A stretch of DNA of 64,000 bases from Fen-1359 sp963710355. GTDB taxonomy: Bacteria; Planctomycetota; Phycisphaerae; Sedimentisphaerales; Anaerobacaceae. Below are positions 55,167-64,000 of the stretch, one piece after another. Positions within the stretch are counted from its first letter, which is position 1, and each line of letters begins with the position of its first letter. Location: NCBI GenBank assembly GCA_963710355.1, contig CAVPZU010000001.1, forward strand, positions 186,001 to 250,000, read 5' to 3'. Under the pieces are notes generated by a model. The model saw only the letters and a program-made list of their open reading frames with translations, was not told the origin of the DNA and searched no databases. A program made the translations under genes and the position numbers.

Positions 55167-55643
55167 TTATCCTTTTATAGTGTTTAACAATTTCCATCGT
55201 TCCTTAAGTGCTTCGATTATTTGGCCATCGACGGCGGCCATTGAGGAATTCTGGTCGGCGAGGTTAAAATGCCGCAGGCCGAACCTTGCCTCGACAATCG
55301 TCTGGCTGCCTGATACGCCGGTGCCGGTGAAACTGCTGATATTTTCTTCGATTGATTTTGCCTCGACGATGTATTCAATCTGGCCGCCGGGCGCAAGAAA
55401 ACTTTTGTATTTAACATTTCTTGCCTCGGCAAGCAAAATCATACTGTGGGTAAAATTCTCTGTTAACCTGACTAACCAGCTTGCCGACTCGATGAGGCCC
55501 TCCAGGAGAAGCACACCCGGCAGGACAGGAAAGGCCGGAAAATGGTCTGCCAGATATTCTTCCGACATCGAGACGTTTTTAACCGTCCTTATTCCAACGC
55601 CTGCGGTTATAGAAACGACCTTATCAATTAAAATAAACCTCAT
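55167..55643 (-). CDS. FabZ/FabA-like hot-dog dehydratase 1
   Basis: 158 aa. H34 in ADHFPAFPVLPG and E48 in LLLEGLIESASW, the same positions as in the paralogue at 54127-54606. The region KYKSFLAPGGQIEYIVEAKSIEENISSFTGTGVS resembles the FabZ hot-dog strands. First gene of the operon dehydratase 1-ACP-dehydratase 2-KS-like-(S23)-KS-serS. The pair may form a heterodimer, since each has diverged around the substrate channel (AMAQTAG against GLIESAS). Confidence 0.85.
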   Translation of the reverse strand: MRFILIDKVVSITAGVGIRTVKNVSMSEEYLADHFPAFPVLPGVLLLEGLIESASWLVRLTENFTHSMILLAEARNVKYKSFLAPGGQIEYIVEAKSIEENISSFTGTGVSGSQTIVEARFGLRHFNLADQNSSMAAVDGQIIEALKERWKLLNTIKG

Positions 55644-55696
55644 ATCGGCTGCATTTTAGTCATAAGCTCGACTTTTGCCAGCAAATTTTTGTTTTT

Positions 55697-55740
55697 TAAC
55701 CACGGATTACGCTGATTGCACGGATTAACACTGATTCTTT
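55697..55740. repeat. CCACGGATT word repeat
   Basis: AACCACGGATTACGCTGATT, GCACGGATTAACACTGATTC. Other members: 55831, 55985, 57091 and 26972. Confidence 0.6.
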
Positions 55741-55763
55741 TTATAACTGAATACTAAAAACTA

Positions 55764-55806
55764 ACGCCCCCACGCTTTGCTTCGCAAAGCGAAGCAGTGG
55801 GGTGAA
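55764..55806. repeat. Short form of the 109-bp hairpin repeat, inverted
   Basis: CCCCCACGCTTTGCTTCGC, AAA, GCGAAGCAGTGGGG. The inner stem of the long form is missing. Bordered by ACTAAAAACTAACG words on both sides. Confidence 0.75.
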
Positions 55807-55830
55807 CCACTAAAAACTAACGACTAATTT

Positions 55831-55896
55831 AACCACGGATTACACAGATTAAACGGATTATTTCACCACAGAGGGCACAGAGAACACAGAGGGTTT
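55831..55896. repeat. Joined CCACGGATT and CACAGAG word repeats
   Basis: ACCACGGATTACACAGATTA, AACGGATTATTTCACC, ACAGAGGGCACAGAG, AACACAGAGGG. A third run (AGCCACAAAAAGGCACAAAA) follows at 55951-55980. Confidence 0.65.
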
Positions 55897-55984
55897 TAAC
55901 CACGAAGCTCTCCGCTTTCGGCGGACAAGCTCCGGCACGGAGAAAAAATTAGCCACAAAAAGGCACAAAATACACAAGATAATT

Positions 55985-56055
55985 AACCACGGATTTAACC
56001 CGTGAGATAATTTCATATCTCACGGGTTAAACGCAGATTAACGCGGATTTATAAG
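55985..56055. repeat. Word repeat carrying a 15-bp perfect hairpin
   Basis: ACCACGGA leads into TTAACCCGTGAGATA (55995-56009), a six-base loop, TATCTCACGGGTTAA (56016-56030), then ACGCAGATTAACGCGG. The hairpin looks inserted within a CCACGGATTAACGCGGATT word run. Confidence 0.8.
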
Positions 56056-56217
56056 GTAAAAAAAGATTGTATTCTTTCATTATTTAACGATATAATATTT
56101 CTTTAAGGCCATGATGCGGCTTTTGTATTGTAATGGAAACAGATATGGTGTCCCCAGATTTCATAAATTGAACCGTTTGTCAGATTAAGTACCGGCTACC
56201 GCAATTAAGGAGAAGTG

Positions 56218-57012
56218 ATGGCCTCTGAATTAAATACCACAGATAGAGGAAATTCATGGTTGTTAAGCGGAGTTAGCATTGCGTTAATTTCTGCGATATC
56301 CTATTCTTTGGCATTTACCTATGAGGCTGGATTCGCCCTATATTTTGGAATTCCCTTAAGCCTAATTAGAGTTGACCTAACTACGATTTTTATAGCCTTT
56401 GGAGGAATTATCTTAATTGCATGGTTTTTGTTTCTTGTTGCTGATCGTATGTTCATAATTATTGGCCAACAAAAAGGTATTGTGAGAAATAAGTTATTTT
56501 TTTTATTTCCATTCATTTTGGTGTTTATATTTCTCATGGTAAGATACAGTAATTTTAAAGAGGCTTTTTATGCATCGCCATTATTAATATTGTTTTTGAT
56601 AATTGGGATTATGCAGTTCATTACTGCTTTGGTACCAACGAAAGATAAGAAATCCTATATTGAGAGGCTTGAATTGCAGGCTAAGAATGATAAACCCGAG
56701 CCAGATTTGATTAGAACTTTTATAAAGTTTCCAAATGGAATTGTCTTTATATTTGCAATTGTTCTGATTTTCCTTGTTTTTTACCACACTGGTCGGTCTG
56801 AAGCATACCGGCAAGAAAAATTCCTTGTTTTTAATGATAGTCAAGCTGTTGTTCTTAGGATTTATTCTGATAGGGTTGTTTGTTCTTCGTTTAACGAAAA
56901 AGAAAAAACGATTGGCAATAGTCTTTTAATATTCGACAATGCGACTGTTGCAAAACTACAATTCGAATGGAAAAAGGTTGGGCCGCTAAAACTGACCGAA
57001 GCCCAGAAATAG
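56218..57012 (+). CDS. Membrane protein of unknown function
   Basis: 264 aa from ATG 56218 (AAGGAG five bases upstream). About four membrane segments (residues 15-40, 55-75, 92-110, 118-138) and another near 172-192, then a soluble tail rich in Val/Ile (FNDSQAVVLRIYSDRVVCSSFNEKEKTIGNSLLIFDN). It resembles bacterial proteins with a short STAS-free membrane core and a small beta domain; I do not recognise the family. AT-rich compared with neighbours, suggesting transfer. Confidence 0.65.
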   Translation: MASELNTTDRGNSWLLSGVSIALISAISYSLAFTYEAGFALYFGIPLSLIRVDLTTIFIAFGGIILIAWFLFLVADRMFIIIGQQKGIVRNKLFFLFPFILVFIFLMVRYSNFKEAFYASPLLILFLIIGIMQFITALVPTKDKKSYIERLELQAKNDKPEPDLIRTFIKFPNGIVFIFAIVLIFLVFYHTGRSEAYRQEKFLVFNDSQAVVLRIYSDRVVCSSFNEKEKTIGNSLLIFDNATVAKLQFEWKKVGPLKLTEAQK

Positions 57013-57090
57013 ATTGCATCTTAAATAATAGGGACAGTGGGTCTGTTGAAAAAGCGGCATTTTTTTCAAATCAAATATTTGCCAATCCTT

Positions 57091-57155
57091 AAAATCCGTG
57101 TTAATCCGTGAAATCCGTGGTTAATGTTCTTTGTGCCTTGGGGGCTTTGTGGTGA
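57091..57155. repeat. CCGTGTTAATCCGTG word repeat
   Basis: AAATCCGTGTTAATCCGTG, AAATCCGTGGTTAATG, TTCTTTGTGCCTTGGGGGC, TTTGTGGTG. Combines the CCACGGATT and CACAAAG families on the reverse strand. Confidence 0.65.
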
Positions 57156-57202
57156 AGAAGGGGGTTTGCAATTTTGGGGGCGGTTTGGTATAGTTTAGCC
57201 TT

Positions 57203-57658
57203 ATGAAGATACGACTTGCGAAAATTTCGGATGCTCCGTTTATATGCACCTTGATTAACGATTACGCTGAACAGGATATGATGCTGTTCCGCTCAATGAC
57301 GGACATCTACGAAAACCTGCGGTCGTTCCTTCTGGCGGAGACCGGTGGCAAAGTCGTCGGCTGCTGCTCAATGCAGATTATATGGTCGGACCTGGCGGAG
57401 ATAAAATCGCTCGCTGTCGATAAGGCACATCAGGATAAAGGCGTCGGCAAAATGCTTGTTCGGCAATCGGTAAAGGAGGCCAGAAAACTCGGCATAAAAC
57501 GGGTCTTTGCCCTTACACTTGTGCCGGCCTCTTTTAAAAAATTGGGATTCAAGACGATTGATAAGGAAAAGCTGCCGATGAAGGTCTGGACGGATTGTGC
57601 CAGATGCACCAAGCAGGACAACTGCGATGAAATAGCAGTGATAAAGACGTTAACTTAA
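57203..57658 (+). CDS. N-acetyltransferase, N-acetylglutamate-synthase-like
   Basis: 151 aa GNAT domain. SLAVDKAHQDKGVGKMLVRQSVKEARKLGIKRVFALT is the acetyl-CoA loop, and PASFKKLGFKTIDKEKLPMKVWTDCARCTKQDNCDEIAV the end. The C-terminal W-x-DC-x2-C-x5-CDE motif (about 129-143) is characteristic of short ArgA-like N-acetyltransferases and may bind metal. A role in arginine synthesis is possible, since argG lies 13 kb away. A word repeat begins directly after the TAA. Confidence 0.85.
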   Translation: MKIRLAKISDAPFICTLINDYAEQDMMLFRSMTDIYENLRSFLLAETGGKVVGCCSMQIIWSDLAEIKSLAVDKAHQDKGVGKMLVRQSVKEARKLGIKRVFALTLVPASFKKLGFKTIDKEKLPMKVWTDCARCTKQDNCDEIAVIKTLT

Positions 57659-57711
57659 GGTCATAAGTCACAGGTCATAAGTCACAAGTCATAAGTCGCA
57701 AGTCGAAAGGG
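57659..57711. repeat. CATAAGTCACAAGTC word repeat
   Basis: GGTCATAAGTCACAGGTCAT, AAGTCACAAGTCATAAGTCG, CAAGTCGAAAGGGG. Close kin of both flanks of the S23 gene at 44579, but here solo, followed by TTTAGTTTTAAGTTTTTAG words. Confidence 0.75.
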
Positions 57712-57745
57712 GCAGAGGAGTCTTTAGTTTTAAGTTTTTAGTTTC

Positions 57746-58708
57746 CTAACCTACTTGTCTTCTCTGGAAGAGGGCGATTGCGATGAGCAGGACGGCGGCG
57801 GTATAGCAAAGGCTGTAGCTGCCCGTCAAGGTGATGTATTGAAGGGTGATTTGGCTGCCCTCGTGAATGGCATCGCTTATCCAGAAAATCTGCAGATTTG
57901 GAATTATAAAATAAAGGGCCTTTGCCCAGAGGTGCGTGCCGGCAAGTGAGCCGAAGGCATAATCGGTGATAAGGCCCAAAAGGAATATTCCTATGCAGCA
58001 GGATAAAGTGACGGCGGTATTGAACCTCGTTGAGAATGCCACAGCGAGAGCGGTAATAATTAAGGCAGCAAACAGTAAGAGGACCGCACCATAGACATCA
58101 AGCGAATTAATACCATTATTAGCGGGGTTAAACTTCCAATCCCTGTCAATAAAGTATAAAAATGTGATGCTCAACAAGGCGAATATGGACAATAGAAAGA
58201 CCGCCGTTGAGGTGAATTTCCAATCGTAAATATAGTTAAATAAGGCACTTAATATAAATGCTGCTGATATTGAGACGAATGCTGCCGCCAGAACTGTCCA
58301 ATCGTGGGTATCGTTGACCGATTCGAGGACGCCGTGCCTTATCGCCATCAAAAGCCCTATAGTGCATATAAAATTCGCCAGGGCTACGGCTAATGCTACG
58401 CCGAGAAATTTGGCGATAATAAATATAGGACGTTGGACGGGTTTACTAACGACGGTCTCAATGGTTTTGTTTTCGATTTCCTCGGCAACAGAGCCGGCTG
58501 CTGAAAAAATTGCTATGAACAAACTCGCCAGGAAAAGCGTAGAAAGGCCTAACTCTCGCAGGAGCTTACTATCTTCGTCCAGTGTGTACATTGTAATGGA
58601 TGGGCTGAGGAATAACAGCAGCAGTGCGATGAAAATTATAATCGCATAAATAGGCTGGCGAATAGTCTCTTTGAAGGTGTTTTTTGTAAGGATATATAAT
58701 TTTTTCAC
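57746..58708 (-). CDS. ABC-2 type transporter permease
   Basis: 320 aa. N-terminal MKKLYILTKNTFKETIRQPIYAIIIFIALLLLFLS, an extracytoplasmic loop, and the intracellular signature AEEIENKTIETVVSKPVQRPIFIIAKFLG (about 75-103) typical of NosY/ABC-2 permeases. Six or seven membrane segments. No ATPase or partner gene is adjacent on this strand within the window (the upstream side is divergent), so the ATP-binding subunit must be encoded elsewhere. Substrate unknown. Confidence 0.87.
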   Translation of the reverse strand: MKKLYILTKNTFKETIRQPIYAIIIFIALLLLFLSPSITMYTLDEDSKLLRELGLSTLFLASLFIAIFSAAGSVAEEIENKTIETVVSKPVQRPIFIIAKFLGVALAVALANFICTIGLLMAIRHGVLESVNDTHDWTVLAAAFVSISAAFILSALFNYIYDWKFTSTAVFLLSIFALLSITFLYFIDRDWKFNPANNGINSLDVYGAVLLLFAALIITALAVAFSTRFNTAVTLSCCIGIFLLGLITDYAFGSLAGTHLWAKALYFIIPNLQIFWISDAIHEGSQITLQYITLTGSYSLCYTAAVLLIAIALFQRRQVG

Positions 58709-58855
58709 AATAAGCTGTCCTGCAATTGTATAAAGAGCTTCTTGACGCTGCGATATATATTATTATACTGCAAGATTCCAAATTATGAAAGGCCTTTGAG
58801 AATTTAAGGATAAATACATTTTTTAAGTCAATTTGTTCGGGCTGGCCGGGATAAA

Positions 58856-60945
58856 ATGTTAATATCTTCCAAACGTGCAGAATATTTGTCACTGACAAGT
58901 TTGTTTTTGAGCATTCTTTTCTTTGTTATCACGATACTCTTGGGGTGGTGGAGCGGTTACTTTGCCATTTATGCAGTAAGCTGGCTGATAGGCGCCTCCG
59001 GCCTTATCTGGTTTGTCCTTTTGATTCAGTTCCATCAGCGAGCGCTGGCAGAGCAGGAAAAATTGGATGCCGGTCAGCTTGCCGGCAGGGGAGAGGCCAC
59101 GATATTTGAAACCAAAGGCGAGCAGGCACAACTTTTTGCCGTTGCGCAAAGAAGGCTCGAATTGCTTGAAAAATGGTTTCTGCCGGTCTTTTCCGCCTTT
59201 GTAGCTGCATATCAGATAGGTATTGGTCTTTACCTTTTCAGAGTCCTGCTTAAGGGGAACCTGACGTCGCCGAAGCAGCCTTTGATTTGTGCAGTTGCCC
59301 TGGTGGCTGTTGCATTTATCAGCTTTTTGATATCCCGCTATGCAACAGGCCTGTCTTCCGAGCCGCAGTGGCGACCGTTAAAGGCAGGCGGCGCAATTTT
59401 TGTCGGCGTTGCAGTAATTACTTTTGGACTGGCAATCGTCTTTGCATTTGTTTATTTTAATTTTCTCGTCTCGATATTGACGGTTTTTAACTTTTTTATA
59501 CCAATACTGCTTGTCATACTGGGGGGCGAGACCGCACTTAATGTTATTCTCGATATATATCGTCCGAGATTGAAGGAGCAGTACGGCCGGGCCGCCTTTG
59601 ACAGCAGGCTTTTAGGCATAATCAATGAGCCAGGCGGCATTCTTCATACGGCTGCTGCGGCAATAGATTATCAGTTTGGTTTCAAGGTTTCGCAGACGTG
59701 GTTTTACAAACTGTTAGAAAAGGCCATTGTTCCTCTGGTTTTATTCGGCGCAGCCTCGATATATCTTTTAAGCGCCGTTGTTGTGGTTGGCCCGGATGAG
59801 CAGGCAATAGTTGAGCATTTCGGCAGGGCGGTAAAAGACGACAGCGGGGTAAAAGTTTATCAGCCCGGCATTATGTTTAAGTGGCCCTGGCCTGTAGATA
59901 TAGCATACAAATATCCTGTCAACAGGATTATGGAGCTTTCAATTGGTTTTGTTCCTGATATTGACCCCAAAACAGGTCAGGTGCAGCGGGGCCCAAACTT
60001 TGGGGCAAAGCTCATTATAAAGAAGAGTATCAGCTTATGGTTGCAAGTCGCCAAGCAGGCGGCGAGAGCAAAGCGGGCGGCACGGTGCCTGTGAGCATAG
60101 TTCTTGCTGCTATTCCCGTTCAGTATAAGGTAAAGGACCTTTACTCGTTTCTTTATAATTATGGCACTTATGAAAAAAGCGACCGAAGCAGGGGTTTCCA
60201 GGCGGAGAAGGTGCTGGAGTCGATTTGCTATCAGGAGCTGACCAGATTTGCAGCAGGAGCAAAAATCGAGGTGGAAAGCGAAGCAGATTTGGCACACAGT
60301 CTTCTCGGTGCAGGGCGTCTGGAAGCAAGGGAGGAATTGACCAGGTCGATTCAAAAGGCGGCGGACAAGGCACGGCTCGGAGTGGAGATTATTTTCGTCG
60401 GAATGCAGGGCATACATCCGCCTATAGAGCTTGCGGAAGATTATCAAAAGGTCGTCGGCGCCATACAGCAGAAACAGGCCCTGATTCTGAATGCGGAGGC
60501 TGCGAGCAATAGAACCCTGACAAGTCTCGCCGGTTCTGTGGAAAAATCCAGAGAGCTTTACAGGTTAGCCTCTCAATACCAACGTTCCAAAAACGGCACT
60601 GATGCAGACGGGTCAAACCAGCTCTCGGCGCAGATTGATAAGGCTTTTACAGAGGCCGACGGACAAATCTTTGCTGTGCTGCGAAATGCACAGAGTTATG
60701 CTTACCAGAAGGCGACTATTGCACGAGCAACAGGCGAGCGGTTTGCCGGTCAGCTTAAGGCGTTCAGGTCGGCCCCCGAGATTTATAAAAGGTGGATGAT
60801 ACTGAATGCCCTTGAAACAAGCCTTAAAAATATCCGCAAATTCGTCCTTATTGCTGATAAGGACCAATATATAATTCAGGAAATAGATGCGACCGAAAAA
60901 TTATTACCGGGACTGATGGATTATGGGGAGAATTTAACAAAATGA
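58856..60945 (+). CDS. SPFH-domain membrane protein (HflK-like, with extra N-terminal membrane domain), frame broken near 60022
   Basis: Frame 58856-60094 gives seven or so N-terminal membrane segments (about residues 12-240) then an SPFH start: VVVVGPDEQAIVEHFGRAV and YQPGIMFKWPWPVDIAYKYPVNRIMELSIGF. Frame 60037-60945 continues the band-7 domain: EEYQLMVASRQAGGESKAGGTVPVSIVLAAIPVQYKVKDL and EIIFVGMQGIHPPIELAEDYQKVVGAIQQKQALIL. One A missing in the run at about 60018-60026 (LII-KEEYQ) explains the break. About 697 aa. The SPFH family scaffolds membrane proteases. It overlaps the next gene by four bases (ATGA). The large membrane domain is not found in E. coli HflK. Confidence 0.85.
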
Positions 60946-61837
60946 AAAGTATTGCAATAACAGTTTTTGTCTCATTGGTTGTTCTGGTGCTTGTTCTTGA
61001 GGGCATTACTTTCCAGGTAAGAGAGCCTGAATCGGTTCTTGTGACGACCTTCGGCAAGCCGACGCGGCAGATACCGAGAAGCCCGGCCTGTATTTCAAGC
61101 TGCCCCCGCCGATAAATAATATTTACAGATTTGACTGCCGCCTGCGGGTCTTCGATGCAGACTTTGCAGAGACGACAACAAAAGGCAATGATTCCATATT
61201 AGTGCATACATACATTGTCTGGCGAATTGCCGACCCGCTGAAATTCCTCAATTCGGTTGGTTCCGTCACGGAAGCCGAAAACAAGCTGCACAGCCAGTTG
61301 AATAATGCGCAAAATAATGTTATCGGCAGATATTATTTTTCTGATTTTGTCAACAGCGATAAGTCGAGGATACAGATTGTAAAGATTCAGCAGGAGATGC
61401 TCGAAAGTCTTTCCAAAGAGGTGGGAGACACTTATGGAATAAAAATTGAAGACCTCGGGATAAAGCAGTTAAAAGTTCCTGCGGATGTCACCAAAGGGGT
61501 ATTTGAGCGGATGCGTTCTGAGCGAAACCGCAAGACCGTCAGCACCATTCAGGAGGGACAATCAATAGCAGTAAAAATCAAGTCGGACGCCAATTCCCTT
61601 GCCACTGAATTACTTGCGGCAGCCGAGGCGAGGGCAAAAACCATTATGGGGCAGGGCGATGCCGAGGCTGCCCAGTATTATCAAATGCTCGAGGCCGACC
61701 CGTCGCTTGCGATATTCCTGCGGGACATCGAAGCGCTGCAGGAAATTTTGAGCCAAAGGTCAACATATTTTATCAGCACGGATAAATGGCCGTTCAGCAT
61801 TCTGCGCCAAATGCCCGATTTAGAACCTAAAAAATAG
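60942..61837 (+). CDS. hflC: Protease modulator HflC-like SPFH protein, frame broken near 61076
   Basis: Starts at ATG 60942: MKSIAITVFVSLVVLVLVLEGITFQVREPESVLVTTFGKPTRQI, one membrane anchor plus the SPFH beginning. One base is missing at about 61075-61080, after which the other frame reads EKPGLYFKLPPPINNIYRFDCRLRVFDADFAETTTKGNDSILVHTYIVWRI without break to 61837. The end has KVPADVTKGVFERMRSERNRKTVSTIQEGQ and AEARAKTIMGQGDAEAAQYYQML, typical of HflC. About 298 aa. With HflK it forms a periplasmic cage around FtsH in E. coli. No ftsH gene lies in this window. Confidence 0.87.
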
Positions 61838-61854
61838 AAGGCAGTGATTTATAT

Positions 61855-63144
61855 ATGGCAGGTGAACATAATCATCATAATCACAGCGATGAAGAATCCG
61901 CTCAGAAGTCGGCGGCTGTGCGGGCTGAAGCCGATTCTGCAATGAACTCGCTTTCGGAGGCATTAAGAATCAGCTTTATAATCCTCAAGCTGATTATGGT
62001 TGCCCTGATAATATTTTTCATCGGTTCCGGTTTCAGGACTGTTCAGCCGGATGAAGCGGCGATTGTATTGAGATTCGGAAAGATTCGCGGCACAGGCGAA
62101 GAGAGGGTTCTGAAATCCCGCACATGGCCTTACTGGGTATTTCCGTATCCGATTGAACAAATGGTCAGCATTCCTGTTGAAAAAAAGATTGATTTGGATA
62201 TAGATTCCTTCTGGTATTTTCAAACAGATGAGGAGAAGTTATCCGCGCAGAAAAAGAAAGTTCCTCCCGACCAGGCTTTGGACCCGCTGATTGACGGTTA
62301 TTGTCTGACGAGAAGCGATATAAGGGCGTCTTCGCTGCAGGCGGGTTCGGGCGAGAGTGATTACAATATCATTCATTCTAAATGGAGATTGACTTACCAG
62401 ATAGTTGACCCTGTAAGTTTCTATAAGAATGTTTATATCACAGACCCTTCGCCGGGGCAGGTCTATTTTGATGTGGTCAGGAAAGATGTGACAGGCCTGC
62501 TGAAAGACGTTATCGACAGTTCCGTCGTTTCGACAATGGTTAATTTTACGATTGAGGAGGCCTTGTTTGAAAAATTCGGGACGGTTGCCGAAGAAGTAAA
62601 AGCTCTTGCACATGCAGAGCTTGACCTGGTACAGAGCGGAATCAGAATTGTTTCGATTCAGCGGGTTGACAACACCTGGCCTTTGCAGGTGAACGAGGCG
62701 TTTCTGGCTTCGATTAACGCAAGTCAGATTAAGCAGCAGCAGATAAGTGAAGCTACAACTTATGCCCAGAATACGATAAATGAAGCGGGCGGTCCCGTGG
62801 CCGTTGAGCTGCTTGCCGGCCTGCATGACCCCAACACAAAACCCCAAACCGTCGAATCGTTATGGTTGCAGGTTGCGGGCAGGTCTCAGCAAAGAATTGC
62901 CGATGCGCGGGCTTATCGCAAAAAGATAGTCGAGGGTGCCCGGGCGGACGCAGAATACCTCAAACAGATACTTCCGGAATATAAGAAGAGGCCTACGCTG
63001 GTGCTAAGTGAGATTTATAGAAATGCGATGTCGAAGATTCTGGATAATGCTAATGAAAAATTCTTTGTTGAGCCTGTCCAGACCGACAAAGGCAGCGTGA
63101 TTATGATAAAGTCTAATAGCGACCCAACCTTAAAACCGAAGTAA
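61855..63144 (+). CDS. hflK: HflK-like SPFH protein with His-rich N-terminus
   Basis: 429 aa. His-rich start (HNHHNH, residues 5-10), one membrane segment (about 41-60, FIILKLIMVALIIFFIGSGF), then SPFH: TVQPDEAAIVLRFGKIRGTG, KSRTWPYWVFPYPIEQMVSIPVEKK. Later EAFLASINASQIKQQQISEATTYAQNTINEAGG and YRKKIVEGARADAEYLKQIL form the helical part, in HflK fashion. It is shorter than the first SPFH protein here and lies 17 bases after hflC. The histidine cluster could bind metal, which would fit the P-type ATPase gene that follows. Confidence 0.87.
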   Translation: MAGEHNHHNHSDEESAQKSAAVRAEADSAMNSLSEALRISFIILKLIMVALIIFFIGSGFRTVQPDEAAIVLRFGKIRGTGEERVLKSRTWPYWVFPYPIEQMVSIPVEKKIDLDIDSFWYFQTDEEKLSAQKKKVPPDQALDPLIDGYCLTRSDIRASSLQAGSGESDYNIIHSKWRLTYQIVDPVSFYKNVYITDPSPGQVYFDVVRKDVTGLLKDVIDSSVVSTMVNFTIEEALFEKFGTVAEEVKALAHAELDLVQSGIRIVSIQRVDNTWPLQVNEAFLASINASQIKQQQISEATTYAQNTINEAGGPVAVELLAGLHDPNTKPQTVESLWLQVAGRSQQRIADARAYRKKIVEGARADAEYLKQILPEYKKRPTLVLSEIYRNAMSKILDNANEKFFVEPVQTDKGSVIMIKSNSDPTLKPK

Positions 63145-63163
63145 AAGGGCACAGAAAAACCAA

Positions 63164-64000
63164 ATGGCACATGAACATTTGCATTTTAAGGATGACATTG
63201 CTATCGAGCATACGCGGGGCAGCCAATTTCGCATAAGCCTGGCGCTTTTGGGGACGTTGGCGGGCGGAATGCTCCTTATTAGTTCAGCCGTTTCAAATTA
63301 TATATACGGCGTCGGCTCTTTTAATACGACGATGCTGGCAATGACCGCCGCCATTCTGCTCGGCGCACCAATTGTCTGGCATGCGATGCAGAGCATCATA
63401 AAACAGCAGGCCCACATGGATGAGCTTGTGGCATTGGCGATAGTTGCCGCCTTTGTGACAGCGGGTCAGGGGGCAGACGAGGCCGCCTCGAAAAGTTATG
63501 TGACGGCTGGTCTTATTGCCTTCTTTATGCTGATGAGTGAACTTATCGAAAGCAGGACGGCCCTCGGCGCACGTGCTTCAATTGAGTCGCTGATAAAACT
63601 TACGCCGACAAAGGCCAATCTTGTTTGCAAAGATTCGAGCGAAGAAGAGGTTCAGGTAAGCAGTCTGAAGACCGGCGACATTGTTAGGGTCAGGCCCGGC
63701 GATAACATACCGGCTGACGGTGAAATTATAAACGGTTTAAGCTCTGTCAACGAAGCGACTATAACCGGTGAATCCCTGCCGGTTGACAAAATACCGGGGA
63801 TGCAGGTCTTTGCGGGCACCACCAATCATACAGGCGTTCTCGATATAAAGGTGACCAAGGTCGGCACGACACCACGCTCGGCAAGGTTCAATCTTTGATT
63901 ATGCAGGCCGAGCAGACGAAAATCCCCATTATGCGAATCATAGACCGCTATGTAAAATGGTACACGCCGACGGTTTTAATGATAGCCGCTATTGTCTGGT
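63164..64000 (+). CDS. Heavy-metal/cation P-type ATPase (P1B-like), N-terminal part, frame broken near 63868
   Basis: Starts at ATG 63164, 19 bases after hflK. There is no HMA metal-binding domain; the start is MAHEHLHFKDD with several His. Membrane segments at about 23-45, 56-75, 85-105 and 110-130. The actuator domain is SLKTGDIVRVRPGDNIPADGEIINGLSSVNEATITGESLPVDK with the TGES phosphatase loop. The frame stops at 63898; one base missing near 63866-63870 restores VGTDTTLGKVQSLIMQAEQTKIPIMRIIDRYVKWYTPTVLMIAAIVW to the window edge. The phosphorylation site lies beyond the window. Metal specificity cannot be judged. Confidence 0.85.

Larger units (their letters stand above)
55644..56217. other. 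Repeat-dense intergenic region
   Basis: About 570 bases between divergent units, nearly all word repeats and hairpins (entries below). The promoters of the dehydratase operon and of the membrane protein must lie near the two ends. Confidence 0.6.

Overview
The window reads as a planctomycete of the class Phycisphaerae, or a close relative. The reasons are: a 16S rRNA gene with planctomycete-like sequence that is not followed by a 23S gene; a secreted subtilase with a C-terminal dockerin-type segment; large exported proteins with pilin-like tails; a lipid A acyltransferase and OmpA-type lipoprotein, implying an outer membrane; and an archaeal-type entry into the shikimate pathway. This is inference from gene content and from reading the 16S by eye. 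No database search was possible.

Layout. 1-6.9 kb: an exported protein running off the left edge, then an Rrf2 regulator-cupin-hybrid cluster protein-azoreductase group (redox/nitrosative stress) with a palindromic operator, tRNA-Arg, a lipid A acyltransferase and an MscS-like membrane protein. 7-16.5 kb: glycine cleavage in two blocks (gcvT-gcvH-sppA and gcvPA-gcvPB), separated by a secreted subtilase, an isocitrate/isopropylmalate dehydrogenase and tRNA-Lys. 16.6-27 kb: DUF2330-type protein, TPR protein, GH3 glycosidase, cysK and several unrecognised membrane or zinc-ribbon proteins. 27.2-29 kb: stand-alone 16S rRNA with its own promoter and terminator. 29.3-36.2 kb: an accessory-looking region with a nuclease-nSTAND NTPase (probable antiphage defence), a diguanylate cyclase bounded by 109-bp direct hairpin repeats, a partial duplication of a traB-family gene, a broken HNH-AP2 endonuclease and mscL. 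36.5-40.1 kb: early aromatic pathway, with DHQ synthase II and an ADTH-synthase-like aldolase on the minus strand and a fused AroDE on the plus strand. 40-46.8 kb: exported proteins, argG, a four-helix-bundle (S23/IVP) gene, prepilin peptidase and an OmpA lipoprotein. 46.9-55.6 kb (minus strand): comEC, serS and a type II fatty-acid/polyketide-like operon (two ketosynthases, two hot-dog dehydratases, a long ACP) split by a second S23/IVP gene. 56-64 kb: a membrane protein, GNAT, ABC permease, then three SPFH (HflK/HflC) proteins and a P-type ATPase running off the right edge.

The most unusual structure is a set of irregular intergenic word repeats, runs built from short reshuffled words such as CATAAGTCACAAGTC, GTCCAATGTAGAATG, CCACGGATTAACACGG and CCACAGAGGGCACAGAG. 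Both S23/IVP genes sit between inverted copies of such repeats. Repeat runs begin at the stop codons of several genes, supply a start codon at one, and occur in frame inside aroDE. I propose these are RNA- or DNA-level mobile stems related to rRNA intervening sequences.

Eleven conserved genes carry a single-base frame disruption. This looks more like unpolished assembly than biology, so the split reading frames are annotated here as single genes.
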